Assembly (NCBI GenBank): GCA_029378245.1
Contig: JARKIF010000038.1
Coordinates: 186,001 to 250,000 of the forward strand
Reading direction: 5' to 3'
Source of the DNA: Roridomyces roridus
Lineage: Eukaryota > Basidiomycota > Agaricomycetes > Agaricales > Mycenaceae
DNA: 64,000 bases
How positions within the stretch are numbered: the stretch's first letter is position 1; every line of letters starts with the position of its first letter. Under the pieces are notes generated by a model that was not told the origin of the DNA, ran no database searches, and saw only the letters and a list, made by a program, of their open reading frames with translations. A program made the translations under genes and the position numbers. Positions 22,345 to 34,282 of this stretch are shown here, piece after piece.

Positions 22345-22465
22345 AAACATTAAATTACATTATTTAAACATTAGCCTGTGTATGTCAATCACATTCGTTC
22401 GTCTCCCTACTCCATCAGTTTGAACGCGCCTTCAAAGCAAGATACAACCTATTCGCACAAAATAA

Positions 22466-25183
22466 TCAGCTCTCCGAGAACGAGAACGAGACGAGAACGC
22501 ACCCGATCCGATAAATAATCGTAATCCCAACCAAAATCGCCGCCCACTTGCCATAGTCGATATCCCCAATCTCAAGATACCTGAGTACGTCGGCGCCAGA
22601 GACTGTGCACGTTTCGGGCGTCGAGGATGGGTAGGCGCAGGCGCAGGTAGAGTTGATGCCCGTGGTTGTCCCGCATTTGAAGGTGAGGCCGCGGAGGTCG
22701 GACTGCGGTTCGAGTTTAGTACATATTGAGTGGGGAGGGAGGCAAGGGGAGGAGACGCACGTTGGTGAGGAGCTCAAACGCATACCGCTGGTAATCCATG
22801 TAGTGGAATGAATAATACCAGAATCGGGGGAGCGAGCGTGCTTTGATGCTGTCGAAGAGATTAGATTCAAGCCACTTTCAACCCCATGCCAAAGGGAAAA
22901 AGGAAAAGAAACGCACAAGTACCCGCCGACGCTCATCCAGAATCCATTCACACTGCAGAAAGCATCAATCAGCATTGAGTTGTCGGCAGAGTACTGCTTG
23001 CTACTCACAAAGCGCCAATAGCTAGCGCCGCGACGAAAATCGGTATAAACGACGCGATAATGAGCATCTGGCTCTCGGCCGCGAGGAGTGCGAGGTAGAG
23101 AAATCCGAGGAACCGGAAGAACGCTCGGCCTCCGGGGTGTAGGCCCTAATATACCAAATTTCAATTTCGTTTCAAAGAGGGGGAAACGCTACGCACGATG
23201 GCCCAGTAGGATATCAGCGTAAAGAGGAGGGTGCAGAGGAACAGGAATGGCAGGTTGACGAGCGTGTTGGACAGGACGAAGGGGAGTGTCGTGTAGAGCC
23301 CGTTTTTCGTTTCACGGTAATAGACTGCGCGTTCTTCCAGGACTGTGACAGCTCATTAGTAGTGTGGTGGAGCGGGAAGCGAGGAAACCTTGCATCCTGG
23401 GATTCCTGCGACAGACATCTGAATGAAGAATTCAATGTCGAACGTGACGGATGAACAGGTAGACGTACAAACGCAAGAAACGCGACACTGAAGAAGTGCA
23501 CCGACAGTCGGTCGTTGATGGTCGAATCGTGGGTCCCCAGGCGGATCCAGATTGTCGCAAGCATGAATCCCATGCCTGCCAAACAAGAGTGAATCTACGC
23601 GCCACAAGAAGACAGCATTGGATGGACGCACCGGCGTACATGCCAGCCCTCACGCCATACGCCAAAAGGTTGCGCGAGTAGTTAACTGCCGTTCGCTCGG
23701 AAAGCACCATCGTGTTCCAGAAGAGTGTCCCCACAGCTCCAGCCTCGCCGTACGTGTCTTCCGAATTATTTGACAAGACCTGGAACTCAGAGTCGGGGAG
23801 CGCGGATTCTGGTTTGGTGGACAGGTAGAACTCCCGGAAGGCCCGCGCGTCGGAGTTGCTGTCGCGACCCGTGGCTTCGGCAAAGTCGTTGTTGAGGAAG
23901 TTCATCGCGTGGTCCGAGGGTGTCCTCTGTCAAAAAATAATTAGATGGAGTAATCCGCGGAATGGAGCCGGAACCACGCACGAATTTGCCGACAGGATGG
24001 CCCCAGTTCTCGAGGAACCCTTCCAAATCATCTACCTTGCCCGAGAAGCAGGTCTGCCCGTCCGCCAGGAGGAGGATGTCGGTGAATTGAGACAGAGTTT
24101 CCAAGGAAGGTTGGTGTATTCTGGGACGCGTTCATCCTAGATGTTGAAATTAAAGGGAACAGTTACGTTGCGATGACAATTATTCCTTCTGCCACTGCGA
24201 GAGCGCGTATCGCGGACATGACCTCTCTGGCAGATGTGCTGTCAAGCTAATGTGAAAAGCGTTAGTTTAGTGGATGTGATGAGGAATGGGTCGTACGCCA
24301 GAGGTCGCTTCATCGAGCAAGAGGATTTTTCTGGGAATGTTGAATGATGAACGAACGGAATGAAAAGTTGGAGACGCACGGATAAGTCACCGTGGCGCAG
24401 GCTGCGGTTACGCGTCGTTTTTGACCTGTTCGAGTCAGCGTAAGCAAGTACCCAGCTCGATGGACGCACCGCCCGAGATTCCGCGAGAAATTGGGGTCCC
24501 AATCCGTTGGTCGGCACATGATTGAAGCCCGAGCGCTGTGAGCACGCGGTTAACTCGAGCGGCGACTTCTCTCGGGGACAACATCGGAAGGCTAAGGGGA
24601 CCGACATCAGATAGAGATCCGCCAAGTGTCTCGGCAAAGCAGCACGCACTGTAGGCGGAGGGCATACGAGACAGTCTCTCGGACGGTCAAGACTCCCAGC
24701 AGCGCGTCCTCCTGCTCGACAAAGTTGGACATTTTCTGCATGCTTTGGGCGGTCAGGGTTACTCCATTGAGGGTAGCCTAGTGCCGGAGATTGAGGGTGG
24801 GGAGGGGCATCTCAAACACGGAACACCTACCGAGGCGCCTTTCAACGGCGTTTTTCGGAAAGCCATGAGGTCCAAAAGGGTGCTCTTGCCTAGAGGACTT
24901 GGCGTCAAGACATTCAACCCGAAGACATCGCACAGAACATACCTGCACCGGATGGGCCCTAGTAGCCGGCGTCGCGTCAGACACGGAGCATCGCGTCAAG
25001 ATGGGCGCTCACCATGATCGCAAGCAATTCCCCTGCCCTCACAGATACAGAGACATCGTCGACGAGCAGGCGGCCCTTGGCGCCCTTCGAGTCGGCCTGG
25101 TAGCTCAGATGGGAGAAAGAAAGGACAGATCCGGAAGGATTCGCGTCTTGGGTGGACTTGTCGCCATGAGATGGGGAGGTCAT
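22466..25183 (-). CDS. ABCG-type half transporter
   Basis: ATP-driven membrane exporter of the ABCG (white/brown) subfamily, about 620-640 residues, with nucleotide-binding domain before membrane domain. Split across many short introns are Walker A GPSGAGKSTLLDLMAFRK (about 24,960-24,850), Q-loop region FVEQEDALLGVLTVRE, signature ISGGQKRRVT (broken by an intron near 24,470), Walker B KILLLDEATSGLDS and H-loop IHQPSLETL. The membrane half starts with NYSRNLLAYGVRAGMY, continues through GIPGF-LEERAVYYRETKNGLY, and ends with an extracellular Cys-rich loop (FKCGTTTGINSTCACAYP) and a last helix. All exons seem open. The start at 25,183 (MTSPSHGDKS) is preferred; 25,240 is possible. Substrate unknown. 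Confidence 0.85.
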
Positions 25184-25249
25184 GGAAGGGGAGAGCAAGG
25201 GGTCCGGATAGAAGAGTGCCTGGAACTTATATACTGGCATCGCCTCGGA

Positions 25250-26055
25250 GCGCGTAGTAGGGGAAGACAAGTCTAATTGATCGGACCTCGGCGTCGTGAA
25301 CACAATCAAGTCTATTCTATTCAATGATCAATCTCAGGGACATGCACCGAACAGAGAAGCTCGATGGGAGCAGTGCAGGTGCCAATCTGTGGCGGCATCT
25401 TAATCTGGACCGTTATCTTCCTGGTAACTTCCGAGTCCCTGGAAGCAGAAGCCCTCTTCTGCGATTCACAACGCTCTTGCGATCGTCGAGTCGGTAGTTT
25501 GAACGCGACGGAAAAAAAAAACCCACAAATCCCAAGTATGCCCTCATCAGGAATTGAACCTGCACTTTCTGAGGAATATTAATCAGTCACAAAGGAGATC
25601 TAATTGTCTTGGATTCTCTGCGCTGAACTGCGCCCGAGGTTGAGAAGTATTCTGTGAATTTCGACTCAGTGACGCAGCGAAAAACGGACGCTATCTCTCT
25701 GAATAGCGCCCCAGTTAGGAATCGAACCTACACCTTCTTGCAGTTGAATCACCTCGCACACTCTGGATTCCTCCAAGACGATCGTCCACGATCCGCCGGG
25801 GCGTCTTTAGTTTTCTCGCACTCACCACCTAGCTTGAATCTGAAATAAAATAAAGAGCAGTGTCGCTAACGGGTCTACAACCAGCGAAGATGAAGGTCAA
25901 TCACACGATGAAGCTCGGACACGCCCAAGGTCGAGAAAGAAGGTTGAAGGAAAGAAAGTGCGAGGAAGGGAAATGACGCTGTTGGCGTGCCGCTGCGGGC
26001 TTTATACAGTGTCGACAACAATTGGTTTGAATTCTCAGCCCACACACACAACTAC
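25250..26055. other. Gap with two minus-strand tRNA-like modules
   Basis: No gene is seen. Minus-strand B-box T-arms lie at about 25,546-25,562 (GCAGGTTCAATTCCTGA-like, followed by a T9 run near 25,515) and about 25,712-25,730 (GTAGGTTCGATTCCTAA-like). They resemble the modules at 16.6-17.8 kb. Confidence 0.5.
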
Positions 26056-27362
26056 TCATTTCTGAAGAAGAGCCGGAAGAATATCCGTGGAATTCGCCCT
26101 CCACCCATTCAACGCAGCATTAAAGTCAACCATCCCCGTTGCCGCAGCCGGACTGGTCGTAGCCGAGATATCATCGACCAGAATCACGTCGTAGCCTTTA
26201 TAGTAAGAACTGTACACATCCAGTTGAGCCGTTTTTCCACTCAGTGAAAGAAACACTCACTCCAAAAGGGTGCCCCAAACGCACTGGTCTTCGAAAGACC
26301 AAGTGCATCAGCGGTAGATCGCCGAGCACGATGAAAATAAACTCACCGATGTTGACACCACCGAAGAATAGGGTGGTGATCTGGTTGTCCTGCAAGAATG
26401 TCTGCATCGGCGTCGAGGCTCCCCACATCCCTGAAAGACGGTCTACAAATCCAGGTGAGTTCTGTTCGACTGATAAGGGCCTCACTCACTTTTGTTGAAG
26501 TAAAAGTCCGTCCCATTCGCGACGCCCCCGAGCTGCTCATCAAGCAGCGCGCCGAACGGCTGGGCATTCCAACTCCCGCGCATCAACTTGCGTCCAACGT
26601 TGATATTGCCTTGGATTGTGCCCATGTCTGAACCGAAGGAGGTGGCGGATGTGCCGTCGGAGGAGAAACCGCGCTGTGGGTATTGGATCAAAATTGGGCC
26701 CATGGCACGGATGTGTAGCTCTTGGACTTACGAAAAATGCAGGCGGCATGCTGTCCACTTGATCCCGCGTCGATCAGCAAACGTCGAGTGTGAAGGTACG
26801 ATTAATGAACGTACAGTCAAAGTCCGTGAGACCCCAGTTCGTCCAAAATACTTTCATGCCGCTCGCACGGAAGGCGTGGATCGTGTTGATAGTAGCAGCT
26901 GCGCAGATGAATGTGAATCTGTGGGTCATCGACGGCCGCGTACGAGAGGCTCACGTATTACAGCCCGTCCGAGGGGATCCCCACCGAGATCGGGGTGCTA
27001 CCCACCCACAGCTGAGTCCCTATACTTCCTTGACAAAGCAATTCGACGCACCAGGAAGAAATTTTGCATGTCGATAATGACCAACGCGCTCGCCGCTGGC
27101 TGGATTGTCACTTGACCCTTGGGTGACGGCAGGGGCAGGGCTATCGCGTTTGTCGAATTGCCCCGAGTGAGCTGTAAGCATAGTGATATCAATGAAGAAG
27201 GCACGTGAGGAAAGGAGACATACTTACATCCCATCCAGTTGAAGTTTTGACCCAAAAGTTGAACACATTCCCGAACGTATCCTTGGTGGGGTTGACTAGT
27301 TGCGCCATTGCGCTATGAACGCCCAGAGCGGCCAATACGGGGATCGAGTTGAACAGTTTCAT
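26056..27362 (-). CDS. Secreted isochorismatase-like cysteine hydrolase
   Basis: Member of the isochorismatase/nicotinamidase fold (cysteine hydrolases). A signal peptide is visible (MKLFNSIPVLAALGVHSAMA, cleavage before Q). After a short insert follow the catalytic Asp (ASALVIIDMQNFFL), HPDLGGDPLGRAATIN, SGMKVFWTNWGLTDFD, the catalytic Lys (FYFNKNRLSGMWG) and the catalytic Cys in DQCVWGTLLD, then GYDVILVDDISATTSP and a C-terminal NGWRANSTDILPALLQ. Seven or so GT..AG introns keep the frame throughout. Substrate is unknown; the family hydrolyses amides or vinyl ethers. Secretion suggests action on an extracellular metabolite. Confidence 0.85.
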
Positions 27363-27427
27363 GGGGAGGGAAGATTGGGGCGATGGGACAATAGAATTCT
27401 GGCATGGGAAGCATTTATCCAGTTCTG

Positions 27428-27936
27428 TTATCTCGATTGGAAGCACCCGTCATGCTTGATAAGACAGAACCCGCAACGTTCGCGGTCAGATGAGGGCGAA
27501 GAGAAGCGGGGAAGGAGAGCCGCGTTTATTTTGAGGATTTCGAGAATGAGAAGACGGGGAAGCTTCCTCCGCAGCCCTGGCACGCCAGTCTGCTTGATGA
27601 GTACGGCTCGAATCCCGGCGTCTGATGTGCTGCGTGTGAGGACAGAAGTACGCACAGTCTGTTCCGGGTATCGAAGATGAATCATGATCAGGCGAGGAGC
27701 AAGGGCCAAAGTTTCAATCTTGGGAGAAGCCGAACTGTCCAGACTCCAAAAGAGAGGATCCTATCTACCAAGAAGAGCGGTGGAATGTCGCGAGATGCTG
27801 TGTGGTGGGCTATGCGCATTGAAAAAGGCCAGCAAGAGGGTGAAGATCTGATGTAGACGCCGACGATAAACGACTCCTCGTGCACCTGGATGCGCACAGG
27901 AGCTGGATGCGCGACGATGAAGGTTTGGGAAGACAT
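27428..27936 (-). CDS. Hypothetical short gene
   Basis: A minus-strand open stretch starts MSSQTFIVAHPAPVRIQVHE and can be followed by MIHLRYPEQTVRTSVLTR and PGLRRKLPRLLILEILK. I could not define splice sites that join them with confidence and recognise no family. It lies between the hydrolase and the MYND pair. Confidence 0.2.
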
Positions 27937-28202
27937 AAATTGATTGCCGGTCAGGAGAAGCCGGAGATTCGTGCCCATTGGATGGCTGGGGACATGATGA
28001 GCGGGACACCATCCTTTCGACGATATGGTTATAGACTTCTCAGAAGGAAAGGTTTATAAGCGGCGTGATTCAAAAATGGGCTGCCAAGATGATATTTTTA
28101 CAGTCAAGAGAAAATACAAGTACGTGATTGAGCGGAGGGTGATGGTCTCTCGTACACAGACTATACAGGTTCGCGTCTGTAGTGGGGTGTAGAGGGCGAG
28201 GA

Positions 28203-29220
28203 CTATCCTTCGTTGAACCAACAGTCTCTCATCTTGCTCTTGGCATTGGTCATTGTCACAGCAAGGCGCCCACAATTCTTGTAAAGCTGGCCTCCGAATA
28301 CGATGCACGAGGCAACTGTACACTTGTTAACTCTTAAAACAAACAAAAAAGAAATCCAACACTCACGAGCCAACAACCGCTCGACGAGGCCCATCTTGTT
28401 CCTTTGCAGTGGGACACTGTGGGTTGGAGCACTTCTTGAATAACCGATCCGTGAACAGCTGCCGCACAAAAGAATTCTCCAGTCCTTCCACTGTACGATT
28501 AGCCAATTCTTCCGAAACTTTGTATGGTGGACCGAGATCGCAGGACCGCTGATTGGCTGCGCGAAAGTCTGGTGGTGTAGGGACGACTGTGCGGCGATGC
28601 ATGGACACTCGTTGACCGTCCGCAATCGAGAACACGCCTAGAACTCGGTTTCAGTGCACGGCTGGATGAAAGGATCGCAGAACGTACAAAGAATTTCCGT
28701 GGTCGAATGAGTGTATTCATTCGGCGACGCAGGAGGTGCCCTGACGAGTCCGAGAAGGGGTGAGTCGGGGAGGGCGACATATGTTCCGGGGTCTCTGGCT
28801 TGTAAGGAACTATCCAATATGTGCGTCGACGAAGAAGAATCTGAGAAAGTAACCAACCGGAGGTCGAGTATTCGTATGATTTTCGAATTGAGTATCCAAG
28901 GTATAGGATCTGGAGCGTCCATGAAACGTCCGGATCCGTCGCGCATGAAACGAACGACGGGAGAGTCCAAAGGTGCAATGGGTTTCAGAGGCTTATTCGT
29001 AGTCTTTCCGCGGCAGAGCTGTTTGTGACATTGGTTCCAAGAAGCGAGCTGGCTGGGTTTTTGGCCGAATCGACCTCCAGTTTTCTACAGTGATTCCGAG
29101 GACACCTACCAGTCATTTGAGCAATACGCAACCTTTCTGCATCCTGTGCACCGTAGGATCCCGTCTTCGACGCCACAGTGGCGACACTTGTCAAGTTCTG
29201 CGTCTCCCATGGTCCTCCGA
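28203..29220 (-). CDS. MYND zinc-finger protein 1
   Basis: The N-terminal MYND finger is completed only by splicing: CRHCGVEDGILRCTGCRKVA, YCSND and, across an intron at about 29,115-29,060, CQLASWNQCHKQLCRG. This gives the full C-x2-C/C-x2-C/C-x3-C/H-x3-C pattern. MYND fingers bind proline-rich peptides in partner proteins. Downstream come PLKPIAPLDSPVVRFM, a Tyr/Pro block (YVALPDSPLLGLV) and a conserved exon (CDLGPPYKVSEELANRTVEG). The C-terminal exon can be read in two frames (ends at 28,203 or 28,054). It is a tandem paralogue of the next gene, same strand, about 290 bp apart; the pair probably arose by local duplication. Confidence 0.7.
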
Positions 29221-29511
29221 GATGGTGGTGAGAAGAAAGAAGTTGGGCGCACGTGAACGGTTAACGTCGGATCAGATCCGGCAGTCTAATTCTTCGTCCG
29301 GTATCGCACCTACAGAATCGAGTAAATCACGGTTGATTTCCCGAGCAGGTGGTTACAAAGTGGACCTGGGTTCCTTGACCTCGACCCACAGATGCTTCAG
29401 TCTTGTTCTCAATGAAAAGCGTCACAGATTCGAAAAACCAGGAGCGGGGTTGCAGAAACGACTTCCAAGATGATATTCTACAGCCAAGAAACAGTACATG
29501 CATGTATGCGA

Positions 29512-30570
29512 TCAAGCAGTGGGCGAGGAAAAGGTGGCATTGAGACTTTTCAAGTTATTCATCACCCAGGCCTCCAAATGTTGCAGACAAAGGTCGTCGT
29601 TACAGCAAGGGAACCACATTTCTTGCAATATCGGCCTGCGAACCCGATGGGTGAGAAAACTGTACAAACTTGTCAGCATGCACTGGTACTTTTGAAACGG
29701 AAAAATTGAACGCTCACGAGCCAATAAGGACACGACGGGGGCTGTCGGAGGAACTTACAGACATAAAAGTTGTGGGGCACCATGGGTTTGCACACTTGGA
29801 CATCAATGGATCTTTGAACAGTTGCTCCACAAAAGCATTCTCCAATCCTTCCGCTGTACGATTGCACAACTCCTCCGACACTTTGTACGGTGGACCGAGA
29901 TCACACGATCTCTCGTTGGCCGCGAGGAAGTCACAGGGCGCTGGCACGACTACTCGGTACTGAGAAGCACTCTCTAATGGGTTTTGGCTCATAATCGAGA
30001 ACTCGCCTGCGATCCGGAGTAAGTGCATCGCTGGATGAGAAGCTTTTGGGACGCACAAAGGATTTCCGCCGTGGAATGTGTAAACAGCTCGTATGATTCG
30101 GGAGTCGCGAGCTCTTCTTCCGTGACACGTTCGAGAACAGGTGGATTGGGAAGAGCGACATAGTTTCCGGGGTATCTGGGTCATGGAATCATTTATCGAG
30201 TACGTGCGCGAACGAAGATAACCAACTTAATATTGATCATCCGTATCATTTGCGAATCGAGTACCCAAGGATCACTAGCGCGCGCGATACGTTCTTCTTC
30301 GAGGCTCGGACGAACAATGGGAGGATCCAACGGTGCAATAGGCTTCAGAGGCTGAGTCGTAGTCTCTCCACGGCAGAGCTGCTTGTGGCATTGTTTCCAA
30401 GAAGCGAGCTGGCTGTTTTTGCGCCCAAATCGACATCCGGTTCTCTCGAGCGATTTCGGAAGCGCCTACCATTTATTCGAGCAATAAGCGACCTTTTTAC
30501 ACCCTGTGCAGCGTAGGGTCCCGTCTTGAAAGCCGCAGTGGCGACAACTGAGAATTTTAGCGTCTCCCAT
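29512..30570 (-). CDS. MYND zinc-finger protein 2
   Basis: Tandem paralogue of the gene at 28.2-29.2 kb with the same exon plan. The MYND finger reads CRHCGFQDGTLRCTGCKKVA, YCSNK and, across the intron, CQLASWKQCHKQLCRG; the junction splits the Cys codon as TG|C in both copies. Further shared blocks are PLKPIAPLDPPIVR, YVALPNPPVLERVTEEELAT and CDLGPPYKVSEELCNRTAEG. The probable C-terminus ends LNATFSSPTA at 29,512. The finger residues are intact, so both copies could be functional. Partner and pathway unknown. Confidence 0.7.
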
Positions 30571-30779
30571 CTTGCTTTAGGAGTGGTGAAAAGAAAGAGG
30601 TCGAGACTCGGAGCACGTCAGCGCGCTGTCAGCCTTTGACGTCGGATCAGGGCCTGCTGGTCCAAGCTTTCACTTGATCTAAGCCAAAAGGCCAGAGTAG
30701 GTGCTGATACAACCCATCCCGTACGTATATACCTCCCGCCATCCACTTCTCGGCAACCTCCGTGTGAAAAGAATCTAAA

Positions 30780-33700
30780 TCAAAGCTGAGTTTTCTGCCG
30801 CTTGAACTTCCGATCCTCCATCCGCTTCTGAAAACTGATCGCATCCTGCTCATACCCCTCAACCTCCTCAAGCAACGACTTGTTCTTCTCCTCCAGCTTG
30901 ACGATCCGGCCATTCAACTGATCGATCCGCTTGCCCTGGCTGACGACGGTGCTGCGATACATCCCATTCTCGTGCTCCAGAACATCGTGTTTCCGTTTGA
31001 GAGCGTTCTGCCCGCGGATAGCGGAGGTGAGCTGAGCAAGAGCTTGCTCGTTTGCGAGATCGTACGAGTCGCTAGCCGCATGCGAGGATGGCGTGGGCAA
31101 AAGAGCGAGGAGGTCGTTGGTGGCCCCTGCGGCAGAAACAAATGCTGTTGCAGTATTATTCGGCGGTGTCTGCTGAGTACTGGTCGGAGTGCTGTTGCTC
31201 CCGATAGACTGATTTGTAGTGGAAGTCGTAGCGTTGATAGTGGACTGCGTTTGATCAACGGTGGGCGAAATCGTGCTCGTTTGGGGCGTCTGTGGAGTGT
31301 TGGGAGTCACGGTGCTGGTGCTAGACGTGCTTTGGGTTTGTGGAGAACCGCTAGATACCAAGCCACTCGTAGTCGTGGTGAAAGCATTCCGAGACCGAGC
31401 CGATCTCACTGAAGTCGAGGTCGATTTTCGCGGAGAAGTCGTGGGTGTGTTCGTCTTCGCAGCTGCTGAACACGGTAAGCCTTTGCCAATAATACTACGA
31501 TGGGAATGGACTCGCTGGACGAAGTAAGCGCGGTCGACGGACGCGCTAGGGTCGAGGTCACGGGGGCTCGTTCGTCTGGAAGGCAATAGGTGTTCGATTT
31601 CATCAAATAGACACGAGCACACGCACCAACATCCAGAGGCGCACCCTCAGCTTCAGCAGACTTGGGCAGGAGACCCCCACCCATACAAAGTGCGAACGCG
31701 CCCCACACTTTCTTGGCGGGAATGTCGGGTGTGCGCGTGCTCGCAGCCTCTTCGAGGACGGGTATAATCCAACAAAAGCACTCCGTCATCTCATCTCCGT
31801 CGCCGTGCTCCTCGCACGGCTTGGGTAGCGCCACAGCGAACTGTCTGTTATCTTCGCTCCACACCGCGGTCGGGTACACCTTGTCGTACTTGCGGATGGT
31901 GATGGCGTCAGCCTCCAGCTCGGGGATGACCATCTGAAGCACGGCTCGAAGACGGTCCAGACCTTTGGCGTAGGTTGGTTGAGCGGGCGCCGTTGTTTGT
32001 TGGCCCGCCGGCGAAGAGCCGCAGCCAGTGTCACGACCCGCAGCCAAGCTCGCTACTCTACGAGCGCTGGTATCACTATGCAACATGGCCTGCACCTCTT
32101 CCTCCCCTTCCTCCGAGCCTTCTTCCGCACCCGCGGCCATGGGTGACTCGAGAAGGATCTTGCGCGCGTAGTCTTTGATTGGTAGGTACGCCTCGAGCGC
32201 TCGCGGGTTCACTTGGAACGGCTTCAAATTCAGCTGCTCGTATAGTGCAATGTGTTCTTCGTTTTTGGAGCAAGGATACAGGGTTAAGGATGTCGTCGGA
32301 GCTTGACGACGCATCGCGGCGTCAAACGCGACCCGGTATTGCTCTGCACCCTTTTTGTCCCTGGGAGTGAGCACACCTGCAATGCCATCGGAATGGTCGT
32401 CTGTGAGTATATCGGCCGCCAATTCTATCGCCAGCTTGGGCTCGTCCCGAAACCCGTAGTCGGCGCTGGCTCCCAGCTCGGTGTGGAAGTCGATCCGTTT
32501 TTCGTCGTAGCCGACCATGACACGCTCCGCGGACAGGGTGAGATCGCCATGATAGTTTATCGACAGGTGATTCAAATGTACGCCTTGTGGAATGAACTGA
32601 TCGCGGAGGTAGAATCTCGGTTTGCCGCTGATAAGGAAGAACTGGACGTTCCCAACGCTGCATCCAGGAATGAATCGAGACTTGGGACGCCATGCGTGCA
32701 AGGGTGGAATGATCCCATACACTGCAGAGAACAGCGTCTCCGGCTGCAGTTCGGTGTCGAGTCCGACGATGGTGATGCACACCTCGTCTGATTTCACGAC
32801 CGACTTGTTGTTGACATCCATCCCATACTTCTTTCGCCTGTTGGCCGCACTCTTGAGGTCTTTCTCCGCCTTCTCCGTCATTCCTTCGTTTTTGGTCTCG
32901 AGATCAGAGTTGTAGTAGTAGCAAGGGGGCATCGGGATCCGAATTTCGGATATAGGGTCGAAAAGTTTTTCTCGACCCTGGCTGGACCCCCCCCCCCCCC
33001 CCCCCCCCCCCTCCCCTCCTATATAAGGTAGATCATTCCCACGGTCATGTGATTTACCGGCGGTCCGAGCCATCCGTGGTTCCCAGCCATAGGAAAAATA
33101 TGTATTACAAACTTATTAGAGGACCCCAGTGTCCATTAGACCCATCTCATGTGTACTTGAGCAATGATACACTTGTTGTCTGTGGCAATGTCTTGTGAGA
33201 GTCGATGAGACTGGCAGCTGTATTATGTAATATATCAGTCCCAATTTGGAAATTTCAATCAAGAGTGTCCAATATGCTCCAAAACACATTTACTAATATA
33301 CATATAGATTTTTTTTTCGAGCCCTCTCGGGACCCCCCCCCCCCCCCCCCCCCCCCTCCCCCGGTACGAAATTTCGATCCCGATGCCCCCTTGAGTAGTA
33401 GGGTATACCGCCATCCTCATTGTTGTCGACATCTGCTGCGGTGTCGGCGACGCTGGGAAGAAAATGAAGCCGACTCACCTAGCTCATATTTGTGTGCCAG
33501 GTACTCGGACACAGTGCGCGTCGTCAGGTCGTCTTGAGTCACGTGTAGGACTTCCTGTTTGCGCCTTTTCCGCCACTTGAACTCCCCCAGCTCCTCCCCA
33601 ACCCGGAATGACATCCCAGGTTGCGGCAGGACATTTTTCTGGTTCGATTTGGTTTTGGGGTTCAAGTCCCACATCTTATCCAGCGTTTCGAAGAGGAATT

Positions 33701-34282
33701 GCATCGCCAGAACGAAGCCTTTGCCCTTTTCGCCGATGGCAAACTCGTCGGATTTGCTGGTGGACCATCCGTCGACGACAAAGGAGTCAAATGAGGCGGC
33801 AGCATCGAGATGGTTGTTGAAAAACGAGATGGCATTCATCTTGTTGCTCGTGTCCCAAAGCACGACGGCGGCGGCTAGATTGGTGTTCGCGGAAGTGTCG
33901 ACGGAGAGAACGTATAGCGGCAAACAGGCCGCATTCGTCAAGGAGACGCCATGAGGGCCCGTTAGGAGGCTTGGGTATGTAGCCACCAGGCGCTCCTTGC
34001 AGGCTCTCTTCTCCTCGTCAGACTTGAGCTGGGCAGATATCACTTTGGATAAAAGCGCAGATGCAAAAAAAAAAAAAAACGCACCCTGAGGTCTTCCCGC
34101 TTGAACCCCTCCCACTCCCGGGCGCGGATATCCTTCAAGGCTTGACCGACGATGTTTTGTATCAGCTCCTTTATAGCAAACGGGATATCGAAGCAATCCA
34201 GCTCCGCTGCGTCCCGGCTTTTCCACTCCGTGAGTGTTTTTCCGCTGCTGGGTTTCCACTTCGTGAGTTCGACTGGGGCCAT
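30780..34282 (-). pseudogene. GHKL-type ATPase gene split by a MITE
   Basis: The N-terminus has a GHKL N-box-like helix (PFAIKELIQN) and a G2-like lid motif (IGEKGKGFVLA), as in MORC/Hsp90-type ATPases. Exons are 34,282-34,085, 34,028-33,479 and 33,435 onward. Exon 3 is interrupted by a 471-bp insertion (32,923-33,393) flanked by an 8-bp duplication; joining the flanks restores an open frame across the site. A long exon then runs to about 31,627 (IVGLDTELQPETLF, HLNHLSINYHGDLTLSAERV), followed by a Ser/Thr-rich linker and a C-terminal coiled coil (LEEKNKSLLEEVEGYEQD) with a basic tail KFKRQKTQL. The linker splice junction near 31,500-31,627 is not resolved. With the insert the protein would end early inside the MITE. 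The MORC-like role (chromatin) is only inference. Confidence 0.65.
32923..33393. mobile_element. hAT-like MITE with twin poly-C tracts
   Basis: 471 bp with inverted termini CAAGGGGGCATCGGGATC (32,923 on) and the complement ending at 33,393, flanked by the 8-bp duplication AGTAGTAG (32,915-32,922 and 33,394-33,401). Eight-bp duplications and CA-G-rich ends are typical of hAT elements. It has no coding capacity. Runs of 25 C (32,987-33,011) and 24 C (33,333-33,356) lie just inside the two ends, and a short hairpin GGGTCGA..TCGACCC precedes the first run. Confidence 0.85.

Noticed and set aside
32987..33356. Assembly gap or sequencing artefact at the poly-C runs
   Set aside because: The runs lie symmetrically inside an element with exact ends and an 8-bp duplication, though exact run lengths may be unreliable.
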